Shown: positions 42,941 to 52,629 of the stretch, piece by piece | Layout: each line of letters opens with the position of its first letter | Numbering within the stretch: the stretch's first letter is position 1 | Assembly: GCA_023423695.1 (NCBI GenBank) | Contig: JAFAFA010000095.1 | Span: forward strand, 1 to 64,000 | Origin: Pseudomonadota bacterium | Lineage (GTDB): Bacteria; Pseudomonadota; Alphaproteobacteria; Azospirillales; Azospirillaceae | DNA: 64,000 nucleotides | Direction of reading: 5' to 3' | Notes under the pieces: generated by a model | The model's input: the letters and a program-made list of their open reading frames with translations, nothing else | Told to the model about the DNA's origin: nothing | The model's database searches: none | Position numbers and translations under genes: made by a program

Positions 42941-44816
42941 ACAACCGATGTGGGCCCTGGATGTCCTGGGGGCGCTGGATGCAGGCATCCTGCTTCTCGA
43001 CCGCCATTGCCGGGTCCTGTACTGGAACGGCTGGATGGAACAGGCCTCCACCCTGACCGCCCGGGAGATTCTTGGGCATGACCTGTTCGATGCGCTGCCG
43101 AACCTGCGCGAATCGCGCCTGCACATCGCGGTGCGCGACACGCTGGCGACCGGGGCGCCCGGCGTGCTGTCCCACACGCTGAACCCGATGCTGTTCCCGC
43201 TGCGCCTGCCGGACGGGCGGCGGATGGTCCACAATGTCGTGATCCGTCCGCTGCCGGCCCACGCCCAGACCACTGGAGGGATGGCCGGGGCAGAGGCGCG
43301 CTGCCTGATCCAGGTGACCGACGTCACCGCGTCGGTCAACCGCGAGCGTGTCCTGCGCGAGCAGCGCGACGCCCGGCACCGCGCCATCGTCGATACCGCT
43401 CCCGACGCCATCCTCACCACCGACACCCGCGGCATGGTGCAGTGGATGAACGGCGCCGCCATCCGCCAGTTCGACTATCGCCCGGAGGAGCTGATCGGCC
43501 AGAGCGTGACGGTGCTGCTGGGCGACGACGCGCCCGACTGGATCGCCATGGCCGAGCACAGCGGACCGGGCAGTTCCGGCAGTCTCGACGCCGTCACCCA
43601 GCCGGTGGAACTGTCCGGCCGGCGCCGCGACGGCAGCCACATCGACCTGGAACTGTCGATGGCGCGCTGGGACTCGGAAGGGCGCAGCTTCATCACCGGC
43701 ATCCTGCGCGACATCACCGAACGCCGCCGCACCCGGGAAGAGCTGCGGACCAGCGCGCTCGCCATGCGACAGCTGGCCGAGCAGACCAAGGCGACGCTGG
43801 ATGCTCTCCCCGCCTTCATCGCGGTGCTCGACCGCTCCGGCCACATCGTCTCGGTCAACCGCGCCTGGGCCGAAGCGGGACCGGAGACGACCTTCCTCGG
43901 TCAGGGCTGCATCGTCGGCGACGATTACCTCGAACATTGCGGCAAGGGCCAGACCGCCGACCCGCGGGCGGACGACGTGATGGACGGACTGCGCAGGCTG
44001 CTGAGCGACGGCGGACCGCCGGTGTCGGCGGAATACGTCACCTCCAACCAGCATTGGTTCCGCTGTCTCGCCGCCCCCATGCCGGCCGGCCCCTTCGGCG
44101 GCGCGGTGCTGATGCACATCGACGTGACGGAGATCAAGTCGATGGAAGCGGCCCTGCGCAAGCTGGTCGGCCAGAAATCGACCCTGCTGCGCGAGGTCAA
44201 CCACCGCGTCAAGAACAGCCTGCAACTGGTGTCCAGCCTTCTGACCCTGCAGACCCTCAGCCTGCCGGACGAGGGGGTGCGGGTGCATTTCCAGGACGCC
44301 CGCAGCCGCATCGAGGCGATCGCCCGCGTCCACAACCGGCTCTATCAGGCCGACCAGTTCCAGACCATCGAGTTCGGCACCTACCTGAACGAGCTGTGCG
44401 AGGATCTGGCCCGCGCCTCGGGCGGCGAGAGCATGTGCGACATCGTCGTGCGGTCCGAGGTCATCGACCTGCCGATCGACCACGCCGCACCGCTGGGCCT
44501 GATCGCGAACGAACTGATCACCAACGCGGTGAAACATCGCGGCGGCGGACCGGCACGGGTGACGGTGACCTTCCGACGCGAGGGTGACGGCCTGTCCCTG
44601 ACCGTGTCGGACCGCGGCCCGGGGCTGCCGTCCAACTTCGACATCCGCAAGAGCCGCAGCCTGGGCATGCGCCTGATCTCCAGCCTCGCCGGCCAGATCC
44701 GGGCCAGCGTGGACATCGACACGGCCCCGCAGGGGACCACCTTCCGGATCGAGCTTCCGGTGCCCGACGCGGTGCCGCTGCTGGAAGCTTCCTCCACCGA
44801 GGAGATCGACGGATGA
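42921..44816 (+). CDS. PAS sensor histidine kinase of the HisKA_2 type
   Basis: A 631-residue soluble kinase. Three PAS domains (about 10-125, 150-275, 290-410) precede a HisKA_2 dimerisation domain with His428 in EVNHRVKNSLQLVSSLL, then an HATPase domain (NELITNAVKH, DRGPGLP, GMRLISSLAGQI). HisKA_2/HWE kinases in alphaproteobacteria often feed stand-alone receivers or the general stress response. It lies between a CheC-like phosphatase (20-base overlap) and a receiver-only protein (4-base overlap). A start at 42948 (MWALDVL) is possible but has no ribosome binding site. Confidence 0.93.
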   Translation: MVPRLPEQPMWALDVLGALDAGILLLDRHCRVLYWNGWMEQASTLTAREILGHDLFDALPNLRESRLHIAVRDTLATGAPGVLSHTLNPMLFPLRLPDGRRMVHNVVIRPLPAHAQTTGGMAGAEARCLIQVTDVTASVNRERVLREQRDARHRAIVDTAPDAILTTDTRGMVQWMNGAAIRQFDYRPEELIGQSVTVLLGDDAPDWIAMAEHSGPGSSGSLDAVTQPVELSGRRRDGSHIDLELSMARWDSEGRSFITGILRDITERRRTREELRTSALAMRQLAEQTKATLDALPAFIAVLDRSGHIVSVNRAWAEAGPETTFLGQGCIVGDDYLEHCGKGQTADPRADDVMDGLRRLLSDGGPPVSAEYVTSNQHWFRCLAAPMPAGPFGGAVLMHIDVTEIKSMEAALRKLVGQKSTLLREVNHRVKNSLQLVSSLLTLQTLSLPDEGVRVHFQDARSRIEAIARVHNRLYQADQFQTIEFGTYLNELCEDLARASGGESMCDIVVRSEVIDLPIDHAAPLGLIANELITNAVKHRGGGPARVTVTFRREGDGLSLTVSDRGPGLPSNFDIRKSRSLGMRLISSLAGQIRASVDIDTAPQGTTFRIELPVPDAVPLLEASSTEEIDG

Positions 44817-45214
44817 AGATCCTGCTGGTGGAGGACGAGGTGCTGATCGCGCTGGAACAGCAGCTCTACCTTGAATCCGTCGGCCATAGCATCATCGGCC
44901 CCGCCGTCACGGCGACCGAGGCGGTGGAACTGGCCGAGGCAGACAAGCCGGACCTCGCGCTGGTCGACGTGCATCTGGGCATGGGCACCAACGGCATAGA
45001 CGCCGCACGCGGCTTGAGCGCGCTCGGCGTGCCCTGCCTGTTCATCACGTCGTTCCGCGACGAATTGAAGAAGGACGGCCCGCTCACCGGCATCGGCTGC
45101 CTGCCCAAGCCCTTCACCGAGACAGGGCTCCTCGCCGCCGTCGACGTCGCCCGCGCGGTCCTGGCGGGGGAGACGCCGCGCAACGTGCCGCAGACGATGG
45201 AACTGTTCGTGTGA
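44813..45214 (+). CDS. Single-domain response regulator (receiver only)
   Basis: A 133-residue receiver with ED at 7-8, phospho-acceptor Asp52 (LALVDVHLG), Thr/Ser at SFRDE and Lys in LPKPF. No output domain follows, so it acts through protein contacts as CheY does. Its ATG overlaps the kinase stop (ATGA). Kinase, receiver and CheC-like phosphatase in one operon form a complete phosphorylation/dephosphorylation cycle. Confidence 0.92.
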   Translation: MKILLVEDEVLIALEQQLYLESVGHSIIGPAVTATEAVELAEADKPDLALVDVHLGMGTNGIDAARGLSALGVPCLFITSFRDELKKDGPLTGIGCLPKPFTETGLLAAVDVARAVLAGETPRNVPQTMELFV

Positions 45215-45216
45215 AG

Positions 45217-45235
45217 GGGGGCTGGCTCAGCCCCC
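45217..45235. terminator. Hairpin between convergent receiver and ABC exporter genes
   Basis: A 7-bp GGGGGCT/AGCCCCC stem with a 5-base loop. It overlaps the exporter's stop codon and lies 3 bases after the receiver's. No T-run follows on either side. Confidence 0.45.
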
Positions 45236-47035
45236 GATGCGCCGCACCGGCTCCGGTGCCGTCTGCTGCTCGAACAGGCGGCGGTAGAGCCCGCCTGCGC
45301 GGTGGAGCAGGGCGGCGTGGCTGCCTTCCTCCACCACCCGGCCCTGGTTGAAGACCAGGATGCGGTCCAGCGTGCGCACCGTGGACAGGCGGTGGGCGAT
45401 GATGATGGCGGTCCGGCCCTGCATCAGCCGTTCGATCGCCTCCTGGATCAGCGCCTCCGATTCCGAATCCAGGCTGGAGGTCGCCTCGTCCAGGATCAGG
45501 ATCGGCGCGTCGGCCAGGAAGGCGCGGGCCAGCGCCACCCGCTGACGCTCGCCGCCCGACAGCTTGACGCCGCGCTCACCGACCAGCGTCGCATAGCCCT
45601 TCGGCAGGCGTGCGATGAAGTCGTGGGCGTTGGCGAGCCTGGCCGCCCGCTCGATCTCAGCCATCGACGCGCCGGGGCGTCCGTAGGCGATGTTCTCCGC
45701 CAGGGTGCGGTGGAACAGGATCGGCTCCTGCGGGACGATGGCGATCTGCGAGCGCAGGGAGTGCTGGGTCGCCCCCGCCACATCCTCCCCGTCGATCAGG
45801 ACACGCCCGTCGGTCACGTCGTACAGGCGCTGGATCAGCTTGACGAAGGTGGTCTTGCCCGACCCTGACGGCCCGACCAGACCGACCCGCTCGCCTGCCT
45901 TGATGGTTACGGACAGGTCGCGGTAGAGCGGCGTGGTGTGGCCGCCATAGCGGAAGGTGACGTGGTCGAAGCGCACCTCGCCGTCGCGGATGTGGATCGG
46001 GACGGCATCGGCCCGGTCCTCCACCCCCAACGGCTCGGCATGGATCGCCACCAGCTCCTCCATCTCGTTGACCGAGCGCTGGAGGTGGTTGATGTGCATG
46101 CCGATGTCGCGCAGATAGCCGTGCACGACGAAATAGGTGGTCAGCACATAGGCGACGTCGCCCGGCGTCGCCTGCCCGCGCCACCACAGCCACAGCGCGG
46201 TCGCCACCACGCTGCTGCGGATCAGCAGCAGCACGACCAGTTGCACGGTGCTGTGGCGGGTATGGCGGGTCCAGGTGCGATGGGTGCGGCGGCTCCATTT
46301 GTCGACGACGCCGGTCAGCCGGTCATCCTCGCGCGGCTCGGCACCGAAGGCCTTGACCACCGCGTTGCAGCCGATGGCGTCGGCCAGCGTGCCCCCCAGC
46401 TTGGTGTCCCAGGCGTTGGACAGCCGGGCGGCCGGCGCGATGTAGAGGGTGGAGAACATCACGGTCATCGCGATGTAGACGGCGGTGCCGAGCGCGATCA
46501 CCAGCCCCATCGCCGGCCAATGCAGCCCCAGCGTCACCATCGTGCCGATCAGCACGACCAGCGAGGGCCACAGCGCCAGCAGCAGCGTGTCGTCCAACGT
46601 GTCGAGCGCCCACATGCCGCGGGTGATCTTGCGCACAACCGACCCGGCGAAGCTGTTGGCGTGCCAGTCGGTGGAGAAGCGCTGGATGCGGTGAAAGCTG
46701 TCCTGCCCGACGTCGGCCATGATGCGCAGGGTGAAGGGGATGACGCCGCTCCAGGCGATGTGCCGCATCACCACCATGCCGATCCCCAACGCCACCATTG
46801 CGCCGAAGGCGAACAACGCCTCGCGGAGGGCCGCGTCGCGGTCGCCCGGCAACAGGGTCAGCGCGTCGACCAGCCGACCGGCGAACAGCGGCATGAAGAC
46901 GTCGGCGAGCGTCGACAGGGCGATGGCCCCGGCGATGCCGACGGCCAGCGGAGTCTGGCGGCGCCAGTGACGGAAGGTGAAAGCCAGAACGCTGCGGATG
47001 GCGTTCGGGCGCGGGGTGCGTTTCGACAGAGCCAT
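45227..47035 (-). CDS. ABC exporter, fused transmembrane and ATP-binding domains
   Basis: A 602-residue half-transporter of the MsbA/Atm1 type. Six helices (about 25-320) are followed by an ATPase domain (about 345-590) with Walker A GPSGSGKT, Q-loop PQEPILFH, signature LSGGERQR, Walker B LILDEATSSLDS and the H-loop AHRLS. It works as a dimer. The substrate (lipid, drug, peptide) cannot be told. The start at 47035 is taken because MALSKRTPRPNA leads into the first helix; the frame continues to 47119 without supporting signals. Confidence 0.93.
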   Translation of the reverse strand: MALSKRTPRPNAIRSVLAFTFRHWRRQTPLAVGIAGAIALSTLADVFMPLFAGRLVDALTLLPGDRDAALREALFAFGAMVALGIGMVVMRHIAWSGVIPFTLRIMADVGQDSFHRIQRFSTDWHANSFAGSVVRKITRGMWALDTLDDTLLLALWPSLVVLIGTMVTLGLHWPAMGLVIALGTAVYIAMTVMFSTLYIAPAARLSNAWDTKLGGTLADAIGCNAVVKAFGAEPREDDRLTGVVDKWSRRTHRTWTRHTRHSTVQLVVLLLIRSSVVATALWLWWRGQATPGDVAYVLTTYFVVHGYLRDIGMHINHLQRSVNEMEELVAIHAEPLGVEDRADAVPIHIRDGEVRFDHVTFRYGGHTTPLYRDLSVTIKAGERVGLVGPSGSGKTTFVKLIQRLYDVTDGRVLIDGEDVAGATQHSLRSQIAIVPQEPILFHRTLAENIAYGRPGASMAEIERAARLANAHDFIARLPKGYATLVGERGVKLSGGERQRVALARAFLADAPILILDEATSSLDSESEALIQEAIERLMQGRTAIIIAHRLSTVRTLDRILVFNQGRVVEEGSHAALLHRAGGLYRRLFEQQTAPEPVRRIGG

Positions 47036-47381
47036 GGGAATCCAACCGGGGCAGGGCCGGCGGCGAAGCGCCGGCTCCACGGCGGGCATGCCACGGGCCC
47101 TAGGCCGGCACATTGCCAAGCCGGGACCGGGGTCGGCGACGCCGTTCGGGAAAGAGCGGAATGGAAGCGGTGCGGGGCTTGCGACAGCCCACGCTGATGC
47201 CGCCTTGCGTCGGACCTAGGAGTGGCGGTCCGAAAGGATGCGGCTGGCCGGCGCGGGAGTGTTCAGCAGGCACTTGGTACGCATGCAGCCTCCCGTTCGG
47301 CAGGAAATGAAACGACAAGACGGTATAACAAAGTTGCTGCGCAGGCGCCACTATCTCTTCGGTGGAGGCGCCGCCTGCGGA
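47036..47381. other. Intergenic region between the ABC exporter and YgiQ genes
   Basis: 346 bases, both neighbours on the minus strand. It holds the end of the ygiQ-like transcript and the exporter promoter. A TTATACC sequence on the minus strand near 47325 could be a -10 box. A GGCGCC pair brackets 47352-47381 as a weak hairpin. Nothing else is distinct. Confidence 0.45.
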
Positions 47382-49508
47382 TCAGCGTCCCTTCAGGTTC
47401 GTCTGGCGCGGCTTCATGCCGGTCGGGTTCGGGCCAGCTGGTTTGCTCCCGGCCGGCTTCGCCCCCGGCGGCTTGCCCACCGGCGGCACCACGCGGCGGC
47501 CCTGGCCGGCCTGCTGGGTGAGGAAGGTCTTGCCCTTGGGCCCCTTCTCCCGCGGCTTGGCGGTGGCGCCGACCGGCTGCCATGCAGGGATCAGATGCTC
47601 CTCGCCCGGTCCGATCAGATCCTCGCGGCCCATCCGCTTCAGCGCCTCGCGCAGGATCGGCCAGTTCTCCGGGTCGTGGTAGCGCAGGAAGGCCTTGTGC
47701 AGGCGGCGCTGCTTCAGCCCCTTGGCGGACGACACGATTTCCGACCCGACGCGGCGCACCGGGCGCAGCGGATTGCGCTCGCTGTGGTACATGGCGGTCG
47801 CCAGCGACATCGGCGAGGGCAGGAAGGTCTGCACCTGATCCGCCTTGAAGCCGTTCCGCTTCAGCCACAGGGCGAGGTTCATCATGTCCTCGTCCGTGGT
47901 GCCGGGGTGGGCGGCGATGAAGTATGGGATCAGGTAGAGCTTCTTCCCCGCCTCCTTCGCCGCCTTGTCGAACATCCGCTTGAACTCGTCATAGGCGCCC
48001 ATGCCGGGCTTCATCATCTTCGCCAGCGGACCCGGCTCGGTGTGTTCCGGCGCGATCTTCAGGTAGCCGCCGACATGGTGGGTCACCAGCTCCTTCACAT
48101 ATTCCGGATTGCGGACGGCGAGGTCGTAGCGCAGACCCGACGCAATGTGGATCTTCTTCACCCCCGGCACGGCGCGGGCCTTGCGGTAGAGCTGGACCAG
48201 CGACGAGTGGTCGGTGTTCAGGTTCTTGCAGATGTCGGGGAAGACGCAGGACGGGCGCCGGCAGACGGATTCCGTCTCCTTGTCCTTGCAGGCGAGGCGG
48301 TACATGTTGGCGGTCGGCCCGCCCATGTCGGAGATGACGCCGGTGAAGCCCTTGGTCTTGTCGCGGATATGTTCGATCTCGCGCAGGATCGATCCTTCCG
48401 ACCGGCTCTGGATGATGCGTCCCTCATGCTCGGTGATCGAGCAGAAGGAACAGCCGCCGAAGCATCCCCGCATGATGTTGACGGAGAAGCGGATCATCTC
48501 CCAGGCCGGAATGCGCGCATCGCCATAGGACGGATGCGGCGCACGGGCGTAGGGCAGGTCGTAGACGCCGTCCATCTCGTTGGTTTCCAGCGGGATCGGC
48601 GGCGGATTCAGCCAGACGTCGCGGTCGCCGTGGCGCTGGACCAGTGCGCGGGCGTTGCCGGGGTTGCTCTCCTGGTGCAGCACACGGCTGGCATGGGCGT
48701 AGAGTACCTTGTCGGCCGACACCTGTTCGAAGCTGGGCAGCCTCACCGCCATGCGGTCGGCGCCGGCGGCGCGCGGCGACACCGGCGCCGACGGATCGTC
48801 GATGGAGCTGCTGTCGACCACCGTCCAGCCTTCCGGCAGGGACGAGCGCATGATGGCGGTGCCGCGGATGTCGGTCATCGCCTTGGGCGATTCCCCGTTC
48901 AGCGCACGCTGGGCGATCTCGATGATGGCGCGTTCGGCGTTGCCGTAGACCAGCATGTCCGCCTTGGAATCGACCAGGACGGAGCGGCGGATCTTCTCGC
49001 TCCAATGGTCGTACTGGGCGATGCGGCGGAGGCTCGCCTCGATGCCGCCCAGCACGATGGGAACATCCTTGAAGGCTTCGCGGCAGCGCTGGGAATAGAC
49101 GATGACGGCGCGATCCGGCCGCTTGCCGCCCTCGTCGTTCGGCGTGTAGCTGTCGTTGTGGCGCAGGCGGCGGTCGGCCGTGTAGTGGTTGACCATCGAA
49201 TCCATGTTGCCGCCGGTCACGCCCCAGAACAGCCGCGGCTTGCCCAGGATCTTGAACGGCTCCGCGCTGCTCCAGTCCGGCTGGGCAATGATGCCGACGC
49301 GCAGGCCCTGGGATTCCAGAAGCCGGCCGATGATCGCCATGCCGAAGCTGGGATGGTCGACATAGGCGTCGCCGGTGACGACGATGACGTCGCACTGGTC
49401 CCAGCCCAGCCGGTCCATTTCCGCACGCGACATCGGCAGGAAGGGCGCCGCCTTGGGGCGCACGCTCCGGTCCGGGCGGTGGGCGAACAGGTTGGGGGCC
49501 GCGAGCAT
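47382..49508 (-). CDS. YgiQ-family radical SAM protein
   Basis: A 708-residue protein of the UPF0313/YgiQ family. The N-terminal region (CDVIVVTGDAYVDHPSFGMAIIGRLLE) is B12-binding-like. The radical-SAM domain has the CxxxCxxC cluster motif CFGGCSFC near residue 350, and GYLKIAPEHTE follows. The C-terminal 60 residues are a Lys/Pro/Gly-rich disordered tail, as in many members. The family is widely conserved but its reaction is not established. It is monocistronic. Confidence 0.93.
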   Translation of the reverse strand: MLAAPNLFAHRPDRSVRPKAAPFLPMSRAEMDRLGWDQCDVIVVTGDAYVDHPSFGMAIIGRLLESQGLRVGIIAQPDWSSAEPFKILGKPRLFWGVTGGNMDSMVNHYTADRRLRHNDSYTPNDEGGKRPDRAVIVYSQRCREAFKDVPIVLGGIEASLRRIAQYDHWSEKIRRSVLVDSKADMLVYGNAERAIIEIAQRALNGESPKAMTDIRGTAIMRSSLPEGWTVVDSSSIDDPSAPVSPRAAGADRMAVRLPSFEQVSADKVLYAHASRVLHQESNPGNARALVQRHGDRDVWLNPPPIPLETNEMDGVYDLPYARAPHPSYGDARIPAWEMIRFSVNIMRGCFGGCSFCSITEHEGRIIQSRSEGSILREIEHIRDKTKGFTGVISDMGGPTANMYRLACKDKETESVCRRPSCVFPDICKNLNTDHSSLVQLYRKARAVPGVKKIHIASGLRYDLAVRNPEYVKELVTHHVGGYLKIAPEHTEPGPLAKMMKPGMGAYDEFKRMFDKAAKEAGKKLYLIPYFIAAHPGTTDEDMMNLALWLKRNGFKADQVQTFLPSPMSLATAMYHSERNPLRPVRRVGSEIVSSAKGLKQRRLHKAFLRYHDPENWPILREALKRMGREDLIGPGEEHLIPAWQPVGATAKPREKGPKGKTFLTQQAGQGRRVVPPVGKPPGAKPAGSKPAGPNPTGMKPRQTNLKGR

Positions 49509-49705
49509 CGCGTTCTCCGGGTCTCAGCTGTCAATGCGGATGGAAGCCGACAGTCTTACCCTGTCGGCCCGCAAATTCCCACCGCTGATAACGCAGCGGA
49601 GCAATGGGACATTGTGCGGGAGTGTGGGGAGCTATGTGGGACGCCCCACAGTCGGTGCAAGGGCCGGCCACGGGACAAGCCATGGGAGAGGGCAGGGCGA
49701 TGGCG

Positions 49706-50953
49706 TCAGGCCGCGACACCGCCCGCTTCTCCTGCCCGGCCGTTGCGGCGCGCCACCACCCAGCCGATCAGCGCGCCGGCCAGCAGCACCAGGGCCGCGA
49801 TCAGGAAGGCCGCACCCGGGTGCGGGAACAGCGGATCGCCACCCATGGACGCGGAATAGACCGTGCCGAAGAAGACCGGAGCCAGGATGCCGGCGACGCT
49901 CGCCACGCTCATGTTTGCGCCCTGGAGCTGGCCCTGTTCGGACGGGCTGACCCGTTGCGTCATCAGCGACTGGATGGTCGGCATCGCCAGCCCCCACAGG
50001 GCGTTCGGCAGGATGGCAAAGGCGAACCATCCGCCATCCGGCGCCAGCCCCATGCAGGCCAGGCCCGCCGCTCCACCGAACAGGCCGACGACCATCGTGC
50101 CGCGGTCGCCCAGCCACTTCACCACACGCGAGACCACCAGCCCCTGCATGACCATGTCGAGCGCGCCGACCATCGCCAGCAGAAGCCCGACATCCCAGGC
50201 GCTCCAGCCATAGCGATGCGCGGCATAGAGCACGAAGACGGCGGGGAAGACCTGATGGGAGACATGCAGCATGAAATTGACCAGAGCCAGCCCCGACAGC
50301 TCGGAATGGGACCGCAGCAGGCGCAGCGCACCGAACGGATTGGCCCGGCGCCAGGAGAAGGCCATCCGGTTTTCCGGCGCCAGCGATTCCGGCAGAACGG
50401 CCAGGCCATAGAGGAAGGCCAGCCCGCTGAGCGCCCCGGCCGCCCAGAAGGGCGCGCGCGGCGACACCTCTCCCAGCAGCCCGCCCAGGAGCGGGCCGGC
50501 GATGAAGCCGGCGCTGAAGGCGGCACCGATCAGGCCATAGGCCCGCGCCCGCTGCTCCGGCGGAGTCACGTCGGCCATATAGGCGAACACGGTGGTGAAG
50601 CTGGAGGAGGTGATGCCGGCGATCGCCCGGCCGGCCACCAGCCACCACAGGTTCGGCGCCACCGCGATCAGCACGTAATCCACCGTCAGCCCCAAAGCCG
50701 ACAGCAGGATCACCGGCCGCCGCCCGAAACGATCCGACAGCGATCCGATCACCGGAGAGCAGAAGAACTGCATCAGCGCCCACAACGCCACCAGAGCGCC
50801 GTTGATGGTGCCGGCCTGCGCATCCGGCCCGACGAATTCCTCGATCAGCGCCGGCAGAACCGGAATGACGATGCCCATCGCAACGATGTCGAGTGCCGCG
50901 GTGACAAGGATGAAGGCGATCGCGGCCTTGCGCGGCCGAAGGACGGGAGACAT
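49706..50953 (-). CDS. MFS efflux transporter, TetA-like
   Basis: A 415-residue, 12-helix major facilitator with motif A GSLSDRFGRRPV between helices 2 and 3 and the repeated VKWLGDRGT in the second half. Overall pattern (IPVLPALIEEF, SSSFTTVFAYMADVTPPEQRARAYGLIGAAF, GFIAGPLLGG) is that of the TetA/TCR drug:H+ antiporter group, although tetracycline as substrate is not certain. The start at 50953 avoids a long non-coding-like extension to 51103. No TetR-type regulator is adjacent. Confidence 0.9.
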   Translation of the reverse strand: MSPVLRPRKAAIAFILVTAALDIVAMGIVIPVLPALIEEFVGPDAQAGTINGALVALWALMQFFCSPVIGSLSDRFGRRPVILLSALGLTVDYVLIAVAPNLWWLVAGRAIAGITSSSFTTVFAYMADVTPPEQRARAYGLIGAAFSAGFIAGPLLGGLLGEVSPRAPFWAAGALSGLAFLYGLAVLPESLAPENRMAFSWRRANPFGALRLLRSHSELSGLALVNFMLHVSHQVFPAVFVLYAAHRYGWSAWDVGLLLAMVGALDMVMQGLVVSRVVKWLGDRGTMVVGLFGGAAGLACMGLAPDGGWFAFAILPNALWGLAMPTIQSLMTQRVSPSEQGQLQGANMSVASVAGILAPVFFGTVYSASMGGDPLFPHPGAAFLIAALVLLAGALIGWVVARRNGRAGEAGGVAA

Positions 50954-51280
50954 GGAACAGCCTTGCAAAACACGGGGGATGAAAACCCCCAAACCGGACG
51001 GGGTACGCAATGCCGGCCAAACTGGCAGCCGGAGCGGGATCGTCCAGGGAAGCGGGATCATAGCCGGCAGGAGCGCGGTTGTGAAGCAAAATATTTCCGA
51101 CATCGGATGCTTTTAGGGAAGTGCGGGTGACCGGTTTCGCCATCGCACTGTACGGGTTCCGAATCTGTTCCGGACGCGAATGGCTGCATTTCAGCGATTC
51201 GGCTTGCCGGCCGCCATCATTAGCAAAATCATATTTTTGCATTGCCGCTTACCCGGCGGCGCAGAAGGAGGACGGTCGCC
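50954..51280. other. Divergent intergenic region between MFS and flavocytochrome genes
   Basis: 327 bases with two AT-rich islands in GC-rich surroundings. One (51086-51098) contains GCAAAATATTTCC. The other (51223-51240) is an inverted repeat GCAAAA/TTTTGC with a 6-base spacer, 40 bases before the flavocytochrome start. They may be regulator sites or promoter -10 regions; I cannot assign the factor. Confidence 0.5.
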
Positions 51281-52621
51281 ATGCAGAGAGTCAAATTTTC
51301 CTTTTGGGGCCTGCTGGCGCTGTTGACCGTGCTGTGGCTTGCCGCCGATGCCTCGGTGTTCCAATGGACCGGCTATTTCCCGTTCCGCTCCGTTATGATC
51401 CAGTACAGCGGGGTGATCGCCATCGGCTGCATGAGCGTCGCCATGGTCCTGGCGTTGCGCCCCCGCTGGCCCGAGACGTGGTTCGGCGGCCTGGACAAGA
51501 TGTACCGTCTGCACAAGTGGCTGGGCATCGGCGCGCTCGTCTTCGCGATCGCCCATTGGCTCTGGGTGCAGGGAACGAAATGGGCGGTGGGCTGGGGCTG
51601 GCTCACCCGGCCGCAGCGTGGCCCGCGTGCGGCGTTGGAGAACCCGGTCGCGCAGTCGCTGACGGAGCTGCGCGGCACGGCGGAAGCAATCGGCGAGTGG
51701 GCGTTCTACGCCGCCTTGGTGCTGATCGCGCTCGCGCTGATCAAGAGGGTTCCATACCGGCTTTTCTTCAAGCTGCACAAGCTGCTGGCAATCACCTATC
51801 TGGTGCTGGTGTTCCACACGGTTGTGCTCACGAAATTCGCTTACTGGAGCACGCCGGTCGGCTGGGTGCTGGGAATTCTGCTTGCCGGTGGCACATGGGC
51901 GGCAATCGTGGTTCTGCTGGGCCGCGTCGGCGCCGACCGACGGGTTTCGGGCAGCATCCGCACGCTCCAATACTATCCGGCCCTGCGCGTGCTCGAGGCC
52001 GAGATCGACGTGCCGCAGGGATGGCCGGGCCACAAGGCGGGCCAATTCGCCTTCGCCATGTCGAACGCGGCGGAGGGAGCACATCCCTACACCATCGCCT
52101 CGGCCTGGAACGAGGCCGAGCACCGCATCACCTTCGTGATCAAGGAGCTGGGCGACCACACGCGGCGCCTGCGGGAAAGGCTGCGGATCGGCCAAGCGGT
52201 GACGGTCGAGGGACCATACGGCTGCTTCACCTTCGACGACGACTGCCCTCACCAGATCTGGGTGGGTGCAGGCATCGGCGTGACACCCTTCATCGCCCGC
52301 ATGAAGTATCTGGCGATGCAGGGCGGGCGGCTGCCGCAGACCATCCATTTCTTCCACACCACACGCGACTATGACGAGGACGCCATCGCCAAGCTGACGG
52401 CCGACGCTGCGGCTGCAGGCGTGTGCCTGCACGTCCTGGTCGATGGCCGCGACGGTCGCCTGACCGGAGAGCGCATCCGCGCGGCAGTGCCGGACTGGCG
52501 CAACGCCAGCATCTGGTTCTGCGGCCCGACAGGCTTCGGACAGGCGCTGCGGCAGGATTTCGCAGGCCAGGGACTGCCGGTGGAGCGGCGGTTCCACCAG
52601 GAGCTTTTCGAAATGCGATGA
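51281..52621 (+). CDS. Ferric-reductase-like membrane flavocytochrome
   Basis: A 446-residue protein. The N-terminal membrane domain (about 1-215, six helices) has two histidine pairs for haem, HKWLGIGALVFAIAH and HKLLAITYLVLVFH. The C-terminal half is a ferredoxin-reductase-like module with the FAD motif HPYTIAS (about 270), the GPYGCFTF loop and the NAD(P) motif GAGIGVTP (about 328). It should move electrons from NAD(P)H across the membrane to ferric iron or oxygen, as in ferric reductases and NOX enzymes. AGGAGG lies 9 bases before the ATG; the longer frame from 51242 starts with a run of Arg. Confidence 0.9.
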   Translation: MQRVKFSFWGLLALLTVLWLAADASVFQWTGYFPFRSVMIQYSGVIAIGCMSVAMVLALRPRWPETWFGGLDKMYRLHKWLGIGALVFAIAHWLWVQGTKWAVGWGWLTRPQRGPRAALENPVAQSLTELRGTAEAIGEWAFYAALVLIALALIKRVPYRLFFKLHKLLAITYLVLVFHTVVLTKFAYWSTPVGWVLGILLAGGTWAAIVVLLGRVGADRRVSGSIRTLQYYPALRVLEAEIDVPQGWPGHKAGQFAFAMSNAAEGAHPYTIASAWNEAEHRITFVIKELGDHTRRLRERLRIGQAVTVEGPYGCFTFDDDCPHQIWVGAGIGVTPFIARMKYLAMQGGRLPQTIHFFHTTRDYDEDAIAKLTADAAAAGVCLHVLVDGRDGRLTGERIRAAVPDWRNASIWFCGPTGFGQALRQDFAGQGLPVERRFHQELFEMR

Positions 52622-52629
52622 TCGTCCCT

